NCBI GenBank assembly: GCA_947846985.1
Contig: CANTUZ010000005.1
Location: forward strand, 16,588,389-16,652,388
DNA length: 64,000 nt
Direction: 5' to 3'
Source: Fratercula arctica
Lineage: Eukaryota; Chordata; Aves; Charadriiformes; Alcidae
Shown here: piece by piece, positions 22,895 through 42,469 of the stretch
Layout: each line of letters opens with the position of its first letter
Numbering within the stretch: position 1 is the stretch's first letter
Program-made: the position numbers and the translations under genes
Notes under the pieces: model-generated
Database searches by the model: none
Seen by the model: the letters and a program-made list of their open reading frames with translations, nothing else
What the model was told of the DNA's origin: nothing

Positions 22895-25131
22895 GTCAGA
22901 AATGAGTGCATTGTGTTTATTGCTACAGTGCTGAAGTAAAGGGCTAGGGTTTTTTGCTTCTAATAATTACCAACAAGACATTTATTCCATTGACATTTAA
23001 AGCCTCCACAATAGTTTAAGATATTTAAATTATTACTGTTCTACATAGCCAGAAGGTTTGGATGTGTGAAGCCAAACATACTTGTTGTTAACGCCATGGA
23101 AATGCATCTTCTCTTTCTTTACAGTTTGCTTAATTTTTTGCTACACAAGCGCAAATAAAGATACAATTTCTGGTTTTCCAAAGTATTTCAAATTAGGTGC
23201 TAATTTAGCAAGTATAAGGTTTCCTACTTGAAATGTATACGTAGTTCAGACAAAGATTTAAAGTAACACAGATGTATGTATATTTCAACAACATAATAAT
23301 CCCAACGTTTTTAAAAATGCAGCTGAATATTAACTGTTATCACAGAAGCAGACAAAATAGATCCTCCCTTACTACTCACTTATAAGTTTTCTTCTTCAGA
23401 AAGACAAAGTTCCTAAAAATCTATTTTAAAGTGTAACGTAAGCTGTAAATGTTGTAGACCATATTTCTATGTCTTAAATGTTCCTAAAAAAAAAAAAATG
23501 AACAGTTATGGTGGGTTAATAGTCACAAAAAAAAAAAAAAATCGATCTAGACTTGATTTAAACAGTGAATATACTTGGAAAGATTAGGCCAGCGATTGCC
23601 TATGGAGCAGATGTGGCCTACTAGAAAGCATATGAAACTCAAACTGATTTTCAAGCACAGAGGTTCATGAAAGTCCTTTCAAGTTCTCAAAATCCTGGAC
23701 TAGCATCTCCAGTGTATTTCAGATTTCAGCCAATTTTTCCCAGCAACCTTCACAGCTGCAAATTCTGGCTTTCTGATAAGCTCTACCTATGAAGAATCAG
23801 TGCCTAGCATGCTATTAAATACACCCTGCACATCACAGATCTTCCATTCAAATGTTTCCCATCCTGTAGATACATTCATCTCATTGGCAGGGCCAGCAGA
23901 AACAGCAGCGGGCGCAGCTTTGTGCAGCTATGCTGGATGCTTGAAACTATGGAGCCCCAAAAATTGCAAAGGTTGCTACTATGCGATAGAGACAATTCAG
24001 CAGGGCACTGCTTTCCACTACCTGTAAAGTGCTCTTTGGAATTAGACATACTTTATGCTACAAGGTAGTTCGTTGCATTCGTAGCCACAGAATTCCTATG
24101 AAATGCTCGGGCCTTTCAGTTATCATTTGCTTGATGGAGGATGAAAGTGTTCAGGCCTAGTAAAGAAGAAACAAAACATACCTTTGTGCAGCTTGTGCAG
24201 GCCAATAAAGTGACAGAGTAATCACTTAGGATACTTAATCTTAGAAAACAACAGACTAGACTATGAAATTTGGTGTTATTTTAGAAACAATGAAACTATT
24301 TTGAATATTAAATTGTAATTTGGAAATGGTTTTAGGCATTGTGCTAAGTCAGTACCCGATGGCTTGCTATTGTTTTTGCTAAATTAATTCAATTGGGAAA
24401 AAGGCAAATGGTATTTCTGTAAGGAAAGGTCTTACCTCAGGTGCAACATCAAGCACGGCAACAAAAATCCTGATACTCTGAGCTGAAGGCAATCTCTTAA
24501 ATAGAATTAGGACTTCATGCAACAGCTCTGTATCTCTGCCTAGAAGCATGCCAAACAGCACACTTGAAATTCTTTGGGGGCAAGAATGATCCCTTTGAAA
24601 GCTAAATTTGACCCCTCAATTTTATCATTGTGAACCTCCCGCTATTTGCGTCCTGATGCCTGCTTTTTAATCATTCAGGTTTTAAACTTAGTAGCCCAGA
24701 CTTAGAAGCACTGATTACTATAGCTGTTATGCTAGAAAGTCTGCAATGCTATAAAATTAGTAGCATAGACTACTAGAGTCAGAAACTGAGATTTCCCTGC
24801 AGCAAATTATTCCATTATTGCCTCATAAGCCACCTTCTGTAGCATCTGATCCCAGCCCTGATCCACAGACCACACTTTGCTCCAGTCTAGCAATTTCTCT
24901 ACTCCTCCACCAGCTTCTCAAAGGCAATTCCAGGCCTTTTTTTATCGAAGGGGGATGGAGGAATACAAGAAGGGGTTTTACGCAGAGAAACAAGATAAAG
25001 CAATTACCCTTTTGGGCCACTCACTCTTCCATTTGTAAAGGAGAGAGTTCTGCATACAACACATTACATGCCTTGAAAGAAATCAGTAGGGCAAAGAAAA
25101 AAAAAGTTGCACCACAGTGCTGACGGGGGTG
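22895..25131 (-). other. TPH1: Probable TPH1 3' untranslated region
   Basis: AT-rich sequence directly after the TPH1 stop codon with no coding signal. Minus-strand AATAAA signals sit at 22981-22986 and 22916-22921, with a GT-rich stretch just beyond. If used, they give a 3'UTR of about 2.2 kb that stops about 0.6 kb before the SERGEF start codon. This is inferred; no transcript evidence is available. Confidence 0.45.
22916..22921 (-). terminator. TPH1: Candidate TPH1 poly(A) signal
   Basis: AATAAA on the minus strand, the distal of two copies (the other is at 22981-22986). It is followed by GT-rich sequence on the minus strand, including TTTGTATG. It is the last such signal before the SERGEF CpG island. 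Confidence 0.4.
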
Positions 25132-33534
<8,403 letters not shown>

Positions 33535-34892
33535 GTAGTTTGACTTATTTAACTAAATGCAAAGAACAAAAAGATTGTTTTGAATAGCTAGCAATGCAAA
33601 AAGCATAAAGTTTTACATTTCTGTTTGACTTGGAGTGATATTGTGCTTTGACTGATCAACTACAAAAGGAAAGATGCCAATTAAATCATTCACAGTAACA
33701 GAGATAAAGTTAGGCGCACGCAGAATCTGTGAGAACTGAGGATGAAATACTGAGGGGTTTTTTTTCAGTTGAATGATTTTATAGACATCTTTAGCCATTC
33801 TCTAGGAAGCATAAAATGTTTTCAAAGTATAGTTTATAATTAGCATTGGTGTTTTTTTGAGAGGGAAAGGAGCTATAAGATGTCAGCATAAATAGTAAGT
33901 TGAACAAAATGCTTGTTAGCAAATTTGATGAACATCAGTAAAGGGAATCATCCAAAACCTGTACAAAAAGATGGATCAGCATTTAGTAGATCAGAACTGA
34001 AAAATCATTGCCTTCCTCTCGCTACATAACTGCAAAGCACTGCTTTTACAGAGAAAGGAGACAAAACCTAAGGAGTTAAAACGTCGTGCTGACCAGAATC
34101 TGTTGACTATAGAGACAGTCCCACTCTGATCAAACACAACCAAGCAGTTCCGTCTGTTGGGTTCCCTAATTCACATGCCAAACCCTTATCATAATCACCC
34201 AAATCACACACTAATAATTTTCAGACAACCACATGGTTTTATACATTACTTGCGATCACACTCCTGACTCTGTTGAAATCAGTGGATACCACAGACCATA
34301 TTGTTAGCCACATGTAGCCAAGCCATAAATAGAGAGAATATAGAAACGATTAAGAACACAGAAAATGAAGAAAAAATACAAGGCTTAGAAGCAGAGGCTC
34401 TCTCTCATACGTCTTCAAACCTTGCAAAAAGAATAAAAAAAGATGAGATTACTGAAGGAGCCAGTGAGAAAGAGGAAAGGAACAATGAAGGCAAGTTATT
34501 GTGATTTGCAATTATTTTTTATTTGACAGAAGTTTTAAAGAGACAACTATCTGATGACAACTTATCCAGAATGCAAAGAGCAAAAACAAAAAAATACTCA
34601 AAATGCAGCAGTTCTGTTGATTCCCTTCGACAGTCTCTCCAACTTCAACCTCTTTAAAATGGATAATACTGTACAGCTAAATATTTCCACCTACATCTGT
34701 TTAAAGATAAAAAGCAGATTTTACCTATCTTTTGTCAATCTTTCAGATTGAGAAGATAATCTGCCTAACAAAATAACGAAATTAGCTCATTTCAAATTGA
34801 ATGGTTTACAACAAGGCAAATATTTGATGCTACTCTAAGAAAGGTTTCAAGCAGGTTACTAGCTGTGAGCTCTTCAGGGTGCAGAAGTGGTA

Positions 34893-35035
34893 TCTCAGAA
34901 TCACAGAGTCACCTAGGCTGGAAAGGACCTTTAAGATTGAGTCCAAACATCAACCTAACACTGCCAAAACCACCACTAAACCATGTCCCTAAGCACCCCA
35001 TGGAACAGGTCTTGCTCCAAGCCCACTGACGCTCG
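34893..35035 (-). mobile_element. CR1 LINE 3' fragment, minus strand
   Basis: The plus strand reads AATCACAGAGTCACC, then GCTGGAAAGGACCTTTAAGA and CCATGTCCCTAAGCACC, the reverse complement of a CR1 3' terminus. About 140 bp and diverged. Confidence 0.8.
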
Positions 35036-36849
35036 TGGAAATATAATCTCTGGATTTCTGACTTGGTCCCCATCTCTAATGAGCTGTCAATATATGATGA
35101 GCCTGGACCGCAGTGGCAGTCCATCACACCATTTCTGATCCAGCAAAGCCACTGATCTCCATCAGCTTGAGTCCAGACAAATTGTCTGCTGAAAGTGTGA
35201 GACGGGGCCCAACGCAGGTTCTACTGACCAGCCTGCAGGTTTCACGGCTCGCTTCAGCACGCACCTGATCAGGATCACAAGAGCCAGGAACAGACACTGA
35301 GCAAGAGTACTCCAAGCAGAGAAGAAAACACTAATAACCCCACAATTACATATAGGTTGTTGGTTGCTTTCTCAAGTGTAGAGATAGCCATTTATGTGAG
35401 CCAAATCCTACTCGGATGATACTGCTGTAGAAAAAGCTGGGTGCAAAGAAGTCTCCATTACAAATAGAGTTAGATGGTGGTCTTGATGGCAAAAACTGTT
35501 GGGCTGTTTTACATATATGGCTTATAGGCAGCCTGTTGGCTTAATTCCACATTCAGGATCATTGACTTAAGACAAGATCAGCTTATGAGATTTGGCATAG
35601 TGGCATGCAATATTATAAGGTGCACGGCTAGGACAAACTACGTGCATTGAAGACTAGTGTTCTTATTTCATATTTTCCTAGTTTAACTAACATTGTGTTT
35701 AGGATTAGGCGACAACATTTGTAAAGTCGTATGTTTGAGAGATCAACGAAGAAAATACAACAAAACGCAGTGTGTTCTTACATTAAGTTCTAAAAATTAC
35801 CCCTAACTTACAAATTTGATGAAAGTTGCAGAAGAGAAATTCAAATGCCTACAATGCTAGATGCACACCACTTACACCTTTAACCCTAAACCAACATTAA
35901 TCTTTGGCTTTCAATTTAAAAATGGGCTTAAAACAGGTCTGCATTAACGCAGCAATCATTTTGGTACAAGACAAGGGAAAACGATAATGCAAAAATAATT
36001 CCTCTCCTCCAACAGCTGCATCTTCACTTTCATTTGATTCTGTATCAGTAACTAAGCTCTAATCAACTCTAACACTTTTCCTTCACATGGTAACACATTG
36101 GACCTGGGTGTTTTTTCTTGGGCAGGGGGGATTAATGTTGCATTGATGCTTATTATTAATGATGCAAATCATTAACTGATTTCCCATCAACCTGACTCAA
36201 GTCTTAATGAAAATACACAAACACAGGGATACTCTAAAGCCCTTATTTACGTAGATATATAGGTGTCTTCTGGTTAAAGATGACTCCTTTTGGAGCCCAC
36301 AGCAATTACTTTCTCTTTCCCCCCTTCCCCAAAGAATATTCTCTGTGAAATAGATGTTTGAAGGTGTATATTTTGTGCTTTAATTCTTTATATTAACGGA
36401 CAGCCAAGATTTAAAATTATCCAAACATACGCATCTAAATGAAATTATGTTTTAGAGCCATAAATTGAAGACCAAACAAATCTTTTAAAAAATGTATTCG
36501 ATATAGATTGCCATTAATTGTACTTGGTAAAAAGTCTCAACAGGCATTCTATATCCTCCTCCCTCTTCACTTTCCCACTGTCCTTTTGACACAGTTCTTA
36601 ATAGGGAGGGATAAGGACTTGATCTTATGAGTGACCATGACTAGATGTCCCATTACAGCGAAAATTTTCAGCCACACCAAACATCTTCCTTAGATTTAGT
36701 TCTCAGACACCAAACCAAAAGCTGTGCTGAAAAGTTTATTTGGCTTCCAAAGATCTGAAGGATAAGGCAAAACAATCTTTTGTGAAACTTTACTCCGCTA
36801 CAGCCAGCATTCTTGTCCACATTATTCACTTCTCCCAAGTGAATAATGA

Positions 36850-37126
36850 CAGAACCAGAGGAAATGGTCTGAAGTTGCAGCAGGGGAGGTTTAGATGAGA
36901 TATTAGGAAGAATTACTTTACTGAAAGAGTGGTCAGGCACTGGAACAGCCTGCCCAGGGAGGTGGCTGAGTCACCATCCCTAGAGGTATTTAAGAAACAT
37001 GTAGATTTGGCACTTCAGGGTATGCTCTAATGACAGAGATTGTAGGAGGTTTTCTTGTGTGTGTATGGTTGGACTTGATGATCTCAAAGGTCCTTTCCAA
37101 CCATGAAGATTCTATGATTCTATGAA
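36850..37126 (+). mobile_element. CR1 LINE 3' fragment, plus strand, flanked by direct duplication
   Basis: Sense CR1 tail: CAGGGGAGGTTTAGATGAGA, then CTGGAACAGCCTGCCCAGG, ending in two ATTCTATG repeats near 37110-37123. It is 5' truncated. A 33-bp imperfect direct repeat lies outside it (36784-36816 and 37124-37156), and a perfect hairpin (36821-36847) sits between the left repeat and the CR1 start. Confidence 0.9.
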
Positions 37127-37686
37127 ACTTTACTCCATTACAGGCAGCGTTCTTGTTTTCTCCAAGAATTTTATTGACATTTTAAACTGTATGGTATCAA
37201 TAATTGTAGCCAACATATAAGCGCTGATTTTATCTCATCTTTGCTGATGTACTAAGCATATTCCCACCGTAATGTGAAATAATCCACTAGGGGATCACTC
37301 TGGGCTACATCACACCCTTTATCTTCTAAGCAATAATGCACTAGAAGTTACTTTTGTTCTACCTTAACTTCATCTGCTCGCATTTCAATTTTACCACCTT
37401 TTTCCCCCACTTCTGTCCAGAAACAGCACCAGAGATCAGTCCCACCCAATCCCAGCGGTACTGAGCACTCCCACCCATGCCAGAGGAGCACCTCAGGGCA
37501 ATCACCGCTCTCCAGGTAAGCGGGGTCACTCCCTCCCCCCACACCCCCGCAACCGCTGCTCCGAGAACGGCAACAGCGAGGCGGCCGAGCTGTAACTTCA
37601 GAGAAGCCACAGAGAAGGTCCGGGCCCCCCTTCTCAGCACTGCCCCCGGGGCTACTGAGCCCCCAGCCCAGCCCGCACCCCCTCAC

Positions 37687-37790
37687 CTGGCCGGCGGCCT
37701 CCCGCGGGCATGTGGCCGCCTCTAGCGAGCCGCCGCGGCGGGGCGCGGGATGCATCGGCGGGACGGGACGGGACGGGACGGGACGGGACG
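37687..37790 (-). other. TPH1: Candidate TPH1 first exon (5'UTR or N-terminal extension)
   Basis: Start inferred about 30 bases after CATAAAG; end at the CAG|GTGAGG donor (37687). It contains two ATGs. The one at 37755-37753 opens 23 codons in frame with TPH1 when spliced to 33552, with no stop in between. The one at 37711-37709 opens a 10-codon upstream ORF that stops just after the splice junction. The first, in weak context, would add 29 residues. Both the transcription start and the splice pairing are inferred. Confidence 0.45.
37760..37789 (+). repeat. (GGGAC)6 microsatellite, G-quadruplex motif
   Basis: Six perfect GGGAC units give six G3 tracts with 2-nt loops on the plus strand, which is the template strand for TPH1. 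The complementary strand is C-rich, and so would be the 5' end of the transcript. Confidence 0.95.
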
Positions 37791-38118
37791 GCGCTCGGCA
37801 GCGCCCGGCACCTGCGGCCGCTTTATGGAGGGGGCGAGAGCCGCCCCTAATCACCCTCCGCGGGGGGCGGAGGCGGAGGGGAGGGAGGCGGGGGGAAGCA
37901 GCGCCCGCCCCGCCTGAGGAAGGGGCTCGTTAACCCTCTGAATAATCTCCGCTGAAAGCCGGTTATTCAAACACCGCGAGGATGCTCAGAAGCAACCACC
38001 GACCGTCCATCATCTCCGCACCCCGAAAAAACAGGCAAAAAGAGAGGTACTTCCCCTCCTGAGTTACACCTCCCTCTACATGAGGGATATAAGCAATAAA
38101 GTGTATACATAAAACATA

Positions 38119-38222
38119 AGATTAAGGGGGAGACAGAGAAGTCGGAGGCATCCCTGCCTATGGCAGGGTGATTGGAACTAGATGATCTTTAAGGTCCCTT
38201 TTGTCCTAAACCATTCTACGAC
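38119..38222 (+). repeat. Direct repeat copy 1 containing a CR1 tail
   Basis: AGATTAAGGGGGAGACAGAG, followed by a CR1-like tail (GGAACTAGATGATCTTTAAG, then CCATTCTACGA). It is repeated about 317 bp downstream at 38436-38541, including the part upstream of the CR1 tail. Confidence 0.8.
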
Positions 38223-38435
38223 TTTCTGTGGGTTTTGCAAACTAACATGTATTTGCACCCCACGGGGTTGAAGAGAGGGAGCATTCGGCTGGAGGAGGCC
38301 TGTCTGCCACCATCGTGTCCATGCAGCCTCCTCCCAACATGGGTCTGCTCATTGCAAATTATTATATACATTTTATGTGTAAGAAAAGGCAGGCAAACTG
38401 CATAATAAGGTGCGTATATATATACATATAAAGGA

Positions 38436-38541
38436 AGATTAAGGGGGAGATAGAGAAGTGGGAGGTGTTCCTGCCCATGGCAGGGTGATTGGAACTAGAT
38501 GATATTTAAGGTCCCTTTCAACCCAAACCATTCTGATTCTA
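38436..38541 (+). repeat. Direct repeat copy 2 containing a CR1 tail
   Basis: AGATTAAGGGGGAGATAGAG, followed by CTGCCCATGGCAGGGTGATT and a CR1 terminus ending CCATTCTGATTCTATAA. It is closely similar to 38119-38222. Confidence 0.8.
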
Positions 38542-39470
38542 TAAATGAGAGGTTGTGAGGGCTGAGTCCACAGCTGAGGGTAAATCAGCAGACTTGCCTG
38601 CAAGGCAATGCTTTAGCTACAGGGAATCAGATGGCCCAGGTGAGGAGCTCCCCTAAATGCTCTGCAAAGCTGCTGCAAAAACGCGTGGTGCAGGTTGTAG
38701 CCTCAAGGAGAAACACAACGGGTAGATGTATCTAGTTCTTCACTGAAAATAACAGTGTGTTTGTTGCTGTGAAAATAAATTGTGGCACATTACTTCATCT
38801 CCAAAAAACTCCTGCACATACAGGAATAACAACTACATTTCAATTAGCAGGAAAGTACATATTTTCATATCTTACATACAGTGTCATTTATTTTCTGTAT
38901 AGATCTAGACATATGTTTATATGTTAGAAATGAGTGTGGTTTTTAGACTCCAGTAAGCCCAGTCCTCGCTGTCTCCTCTCAGGTCAGATTTGGCAGCAAC
39001 ATTAAGATAAGGGGATTTGTGGTACACAGCAGGAGAAGCCAAAACGTTCCCCAGGAACATAATCCCTTGGAGGCTTTAGGGGTCTGGGGGAGCAGAGATT
39101 AATTGTTTTGTGTTGGGCATGGGGCTGTCCAAAAATAGAGATTCTGGTCTTTCGCTACGTTCCTTACAAACCTACCTTTCAAAGAAATGCTCAAAATCAG
39201 CAATGACTAGTTTTACCCTAATTTACTCAAGTGTCTGAAAAATCTCCAGTATTTTTCTCTTCAATGCCTAAAATATTGAAATCTTGATTCCAGATAGATC
39301 TCTCAGACACTGGTGTAATGGAAATGATAAATTAGACTGACGAAGCCAATACGCAGGCTAACACCTAACCAAGGCAGACATAATCACACTTACACTGACA
39401 TCTCCAATGATCCTAGAAGACACTGAACTTCAAACAATCCTGTTTCTAAGTTGACAGAAGGTGAGTAGCT

Positions 39471-40042
39471 CTACCCTTCAGACACAGCACAGGACTGAAA
39501 GAGCACAGCTGTAAGTGATGACGTAGCTGGAAAAGCCAGTTTGTTCCAGTTCGCTAGTGGGATATATTTCATGACCAGATGCTTCAATTTTCCCTTCATA
39601 AAGAAAATGCGGTATTTATTCACTATACATCTTAGCTCTACAACAGACATTTCACTTCCTTCTTGCAGAATAGATCTCCCCATCAAACAAGCTGACTCAA
39701 AAAGCAAACAACTCTTAGGATCTCTACCCGGAATCTTAAGCATATGAGCACTTGATATTAATAATGAATCCGTAAACATGGGCACAGTAAGATATTTATA
39801 ATAGAATATGACTAATCTGTCAGTTTTCCCTAGCTCAAATGCAGCAATAATAAGAACTAACATATCATTCTGCACATGAGTTTTTTTAAATTACTCACTA
39901 CGTAGCCCTCTAGAAGCTTTTCCATTGCAGGTAAGCACCTTTTATTTGGAAATCTGGGCTCAGGCTGGGTTTCCAGTACTTCCTGATAGCAACCAGGTTG
40001 AAATTCCCGTGCTTTCTTTTCTGTCAAAATGTTGTGCTCATC
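39471..40042 (-). pseudogene. Exon-like coding remnant of unknown family
   Basis: A 144-nt segment (40042-39899) starts after a good acceptor (TTTATCAAG|GATGAG) and ends at GTA|GTGAGT, both phase 0. It encodes DEHNILTEKKAREFQPGCYQ and on to AMEKLLEGYV. After 29 nt ending GTGCAG, an open frame (39869-39471) of about 130 codons begins NDMLVLIIAAFELGKTDRLV and stops at TAG. Taken together, the segments would encode about 180 residues. The separation is too short for a vertebrate intron, so a frameshifted relic is one reading. I do not recognise the family. It could also be chance: the larger frame is among the longest outside CpG islands and repeats. Confidence 0.35.
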
Positions 40043-42445
40043 CTTGATAAAATTTGAAAGAAACCACAAGGTACAATTCTCACTCACATTTCCTCAGGCA
40101 CCAGAAAGTGACCTGAACTCAGCTGTCTTAACTGTGAAGGAAGGATCTTTTTTTTTTATTATTATTATTTTTACTCAGGTCTGCCTTTCCCTCTCCTTCG
40201 AAGGCTATAAGCTTTCACAACGTACATTGGGAAAACCAGTTTATTCTTGGTGTGTACATATGGATTATTCTAGTGTTAAGGGACATGGATGTCCTCCCCT
40301 ACAGCTCAGACTTGTAAAGATGCTCAGCAAAGAGTCCATCACCCAAGCACCTCTGAAAACTCACTTTGGAGCCTCTCTCCCCAGGACACAACAGAAGCAG
40401 GGGTTTGGTTAGCATCTACGGGTACCTGAAGACATGAAGCACAGGGAATGGCACAGGATAGTCCAAGGGGACACATCCAGACACAAGATGGTGAAGGTGA
40501 GCTCAGCAGAAGCACACAAGCTTCACAGCACACAAGAGCCATGGAGGGGATATAAAACTGAGCTGCCGGCTATGCCAGATTTAAGGGCACTTCCTACCTC
40601 TGAGGCCCCAGTCTGATAAACACACAGGAGTGTCCCTGCCTCCCATCTTCGCCCTGTCATTTCCAATTTGAGCAGGAGCTTTCTGGGACACTGGTCATCC
40701 CTCTCCTCATACCTAACACTGTGGAGCCAGGGGTCAGCTTGGCCTATAACTGCTAATACAGTGCAAACAGTACAGTAACAGACAAGGAAATTTAACCTAA
40801 TATGAAATTATTTAGTTACATAAAGAGATAACCATAACACCCAGAATTTTGGGGGGCAGATTAAAGCTGATTCACTGGTTTAGCAAAAAGTGCTTGTTCA
40901 CCACAGCCAATGCCCTGTAGTCAGAAAGAGCAGAACCACAAAGCATGAACTGACTCGATTATAGCCTGTTTTCACTGGGTGCTCACCAGAGCCTGCTCTG
41001 CTCCTCTCCTCTCCTCTGCAGGGTTTCCGGCTCCTGTGAATCTGCAAATGATTTTACAGGAGAACTATTTAAAAGGTTTCATGCAAAAGCTGAATCTTCA
41101 CAGTTTTAGGGTTGCAGCATTTCAGAAAATGATCACTGTTGCAAGCACAACTGCTGCTTTGGGTTTTCACAGAGAACGGGACACTTCTACCTTTTCCCAA
41201 GAGCTGGCAGCGTATCCTACCATTTAAGAATGGTGGCTTGGGTCCTTCACCACAGAAAAGCGCAATGTGCCACAGCAAAAATACTAGCAGTCAGGTATGG
41301 AGTGCAATACAAACAGGGCAGCAACATGCACAGATGCTACTCCGCTCATCCTGGGAGGAAGCGGCACAAGCAAAGACTGACCCAGAAAATGTCTGAATTG
41401 TCACAGAGTTGGTCTGCAGGAGCACTGAGGCAGAGACAGGCCAAAAGTTTTCAGTAGGTCATCAGAAGCCTACACAGACCCTGAAGTGGAAAGGAGTTGA
41501 GAAGGACAAAGAGGCAACCTGGAGCATCAATACTATAGGGAAACAGACCCCTCCTTTTCTCATGAGAGATAAGGCAATACAGTGATTTTTTTAAAAAAAT
41601 TTTTAAAGCCCACAGGAGATTTCTCACATATAGCCTCTCATACAGACAAAGCCCTCCAGACAGATAATCAGCACCTGAGGATCGAGTACAGGTCTGACCC
41701 TGCTCAAAAGTGGGTCAAGCTGATCACACGCTTTGCAAGACAGTGCTTCACTATGACCGGCTGCCGAAAAACCTGTTGCATTGGCACAGAGCAACTGTGA
41801 TAGCACTCACCATGAGAGCTACGAGAGCTGGCTTTCAATTACATTATTACCTCATAATTCCTCATTAAATTAATCCTCCTCTTCTCAGCACCCTCCAGAT
41901 CCAAGCAAGAGGGTGGTGTCAGACTGAGAAGTCCTGTATTTTCTGGGCCCTTTGTCAGAGTAGCTCCGGGAATGCTAAGTGGCTCCAGAAGAAGCCACAA
42001 TTCTATTCCCACTGCCCAGCTGCTAACTCAGAGGTGACTCTTCTCCTCTAGTTTTTTGGTGGGTTTCTGTTTTGTTCTTCAAAGCAGAAACTTGACAGCA
42101 GAGTTTGCAACCAGACGGCAGTGCTGACCCTTGTGGGTACACATTTGTAGATAAATGCTTTGGGCTTTGGAAATGTTTAGGCTGAAAAGTATTAAAAATA
42201 AACTGTCACTTCTCCAGATCTCCCCCTCCTTAGAGAGCTACACAGTAAAGGGACTCACTTTTCACTGTCTGTGAAACACAACCTAAACCTTCTGTCCTAC
42301 ATCTGCTCTTCCTCCCGCTCTGAGAAAGTTTGCTCTCCATGGGTCATAGGTAAAATATGTAGGGACTCTACTAACCTGGCACATCTTTCCAGACACAGAA
42401 CAAGTCTTGTATCCACCAACACTCTGAGAAAGCTGGTCTGGAATA

Positions 42446-42469
42446 AAAAAAAAAAAAAAAAAAAAAAAA
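42446..42469 (+). repeat. Poly(A) run directly after AATAAA
   Basis: About 24 A's preceded by GGTCTGGAATAAA. It resembles a retroposed tail, but I recognise no retrogene upstream. Confidence 0.6.

Larger units (their letters stand above)
33553..37686 (-). other. TPH1: Probable TPH1 intron 1
   Basis: About 4.1 kb between the acceptor preceding the TPH1 start codon and a CAG|GTGAGG donor in the CpG island. It contains a CR1 fragment at 34893-35035 (minus) and another at 36850-37126 (plus) flanked by a 33-bp imperfect duplication. A perfect octamer ATGCAAAT lies at 36162-36169. No coding segment recognised. Confidence 0.6.
37480..37960. promoter_or_regulatory. TPH1: CpG island, probable TPH1 promoter
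   Basis: CpG-dense island with many GC boxes, upstream of TPH1 on its strand. A TATA-like CATAAAG lies at 37826-37820 on the minus strand, followed by six GGGAC units (plus strand, 37760-37789), which would place a start site near 37790. A strong donor CAG|GTGAGG ends a candidate first exon at 37687. TAATC motifs occur at 37848-37852 and 37943-37947. Assignment as the TPH1 promoter is inferred from position and orientation. Confidence 0.65.

Noticed and set aside
37348..37854. 168-codon minus-strand frame in the TPH1 CpG island
   Set aside because: Composition artefact as a whole. Only the part between the 37755 ATG and the 37687 donor is of interest, as a possible first exon.
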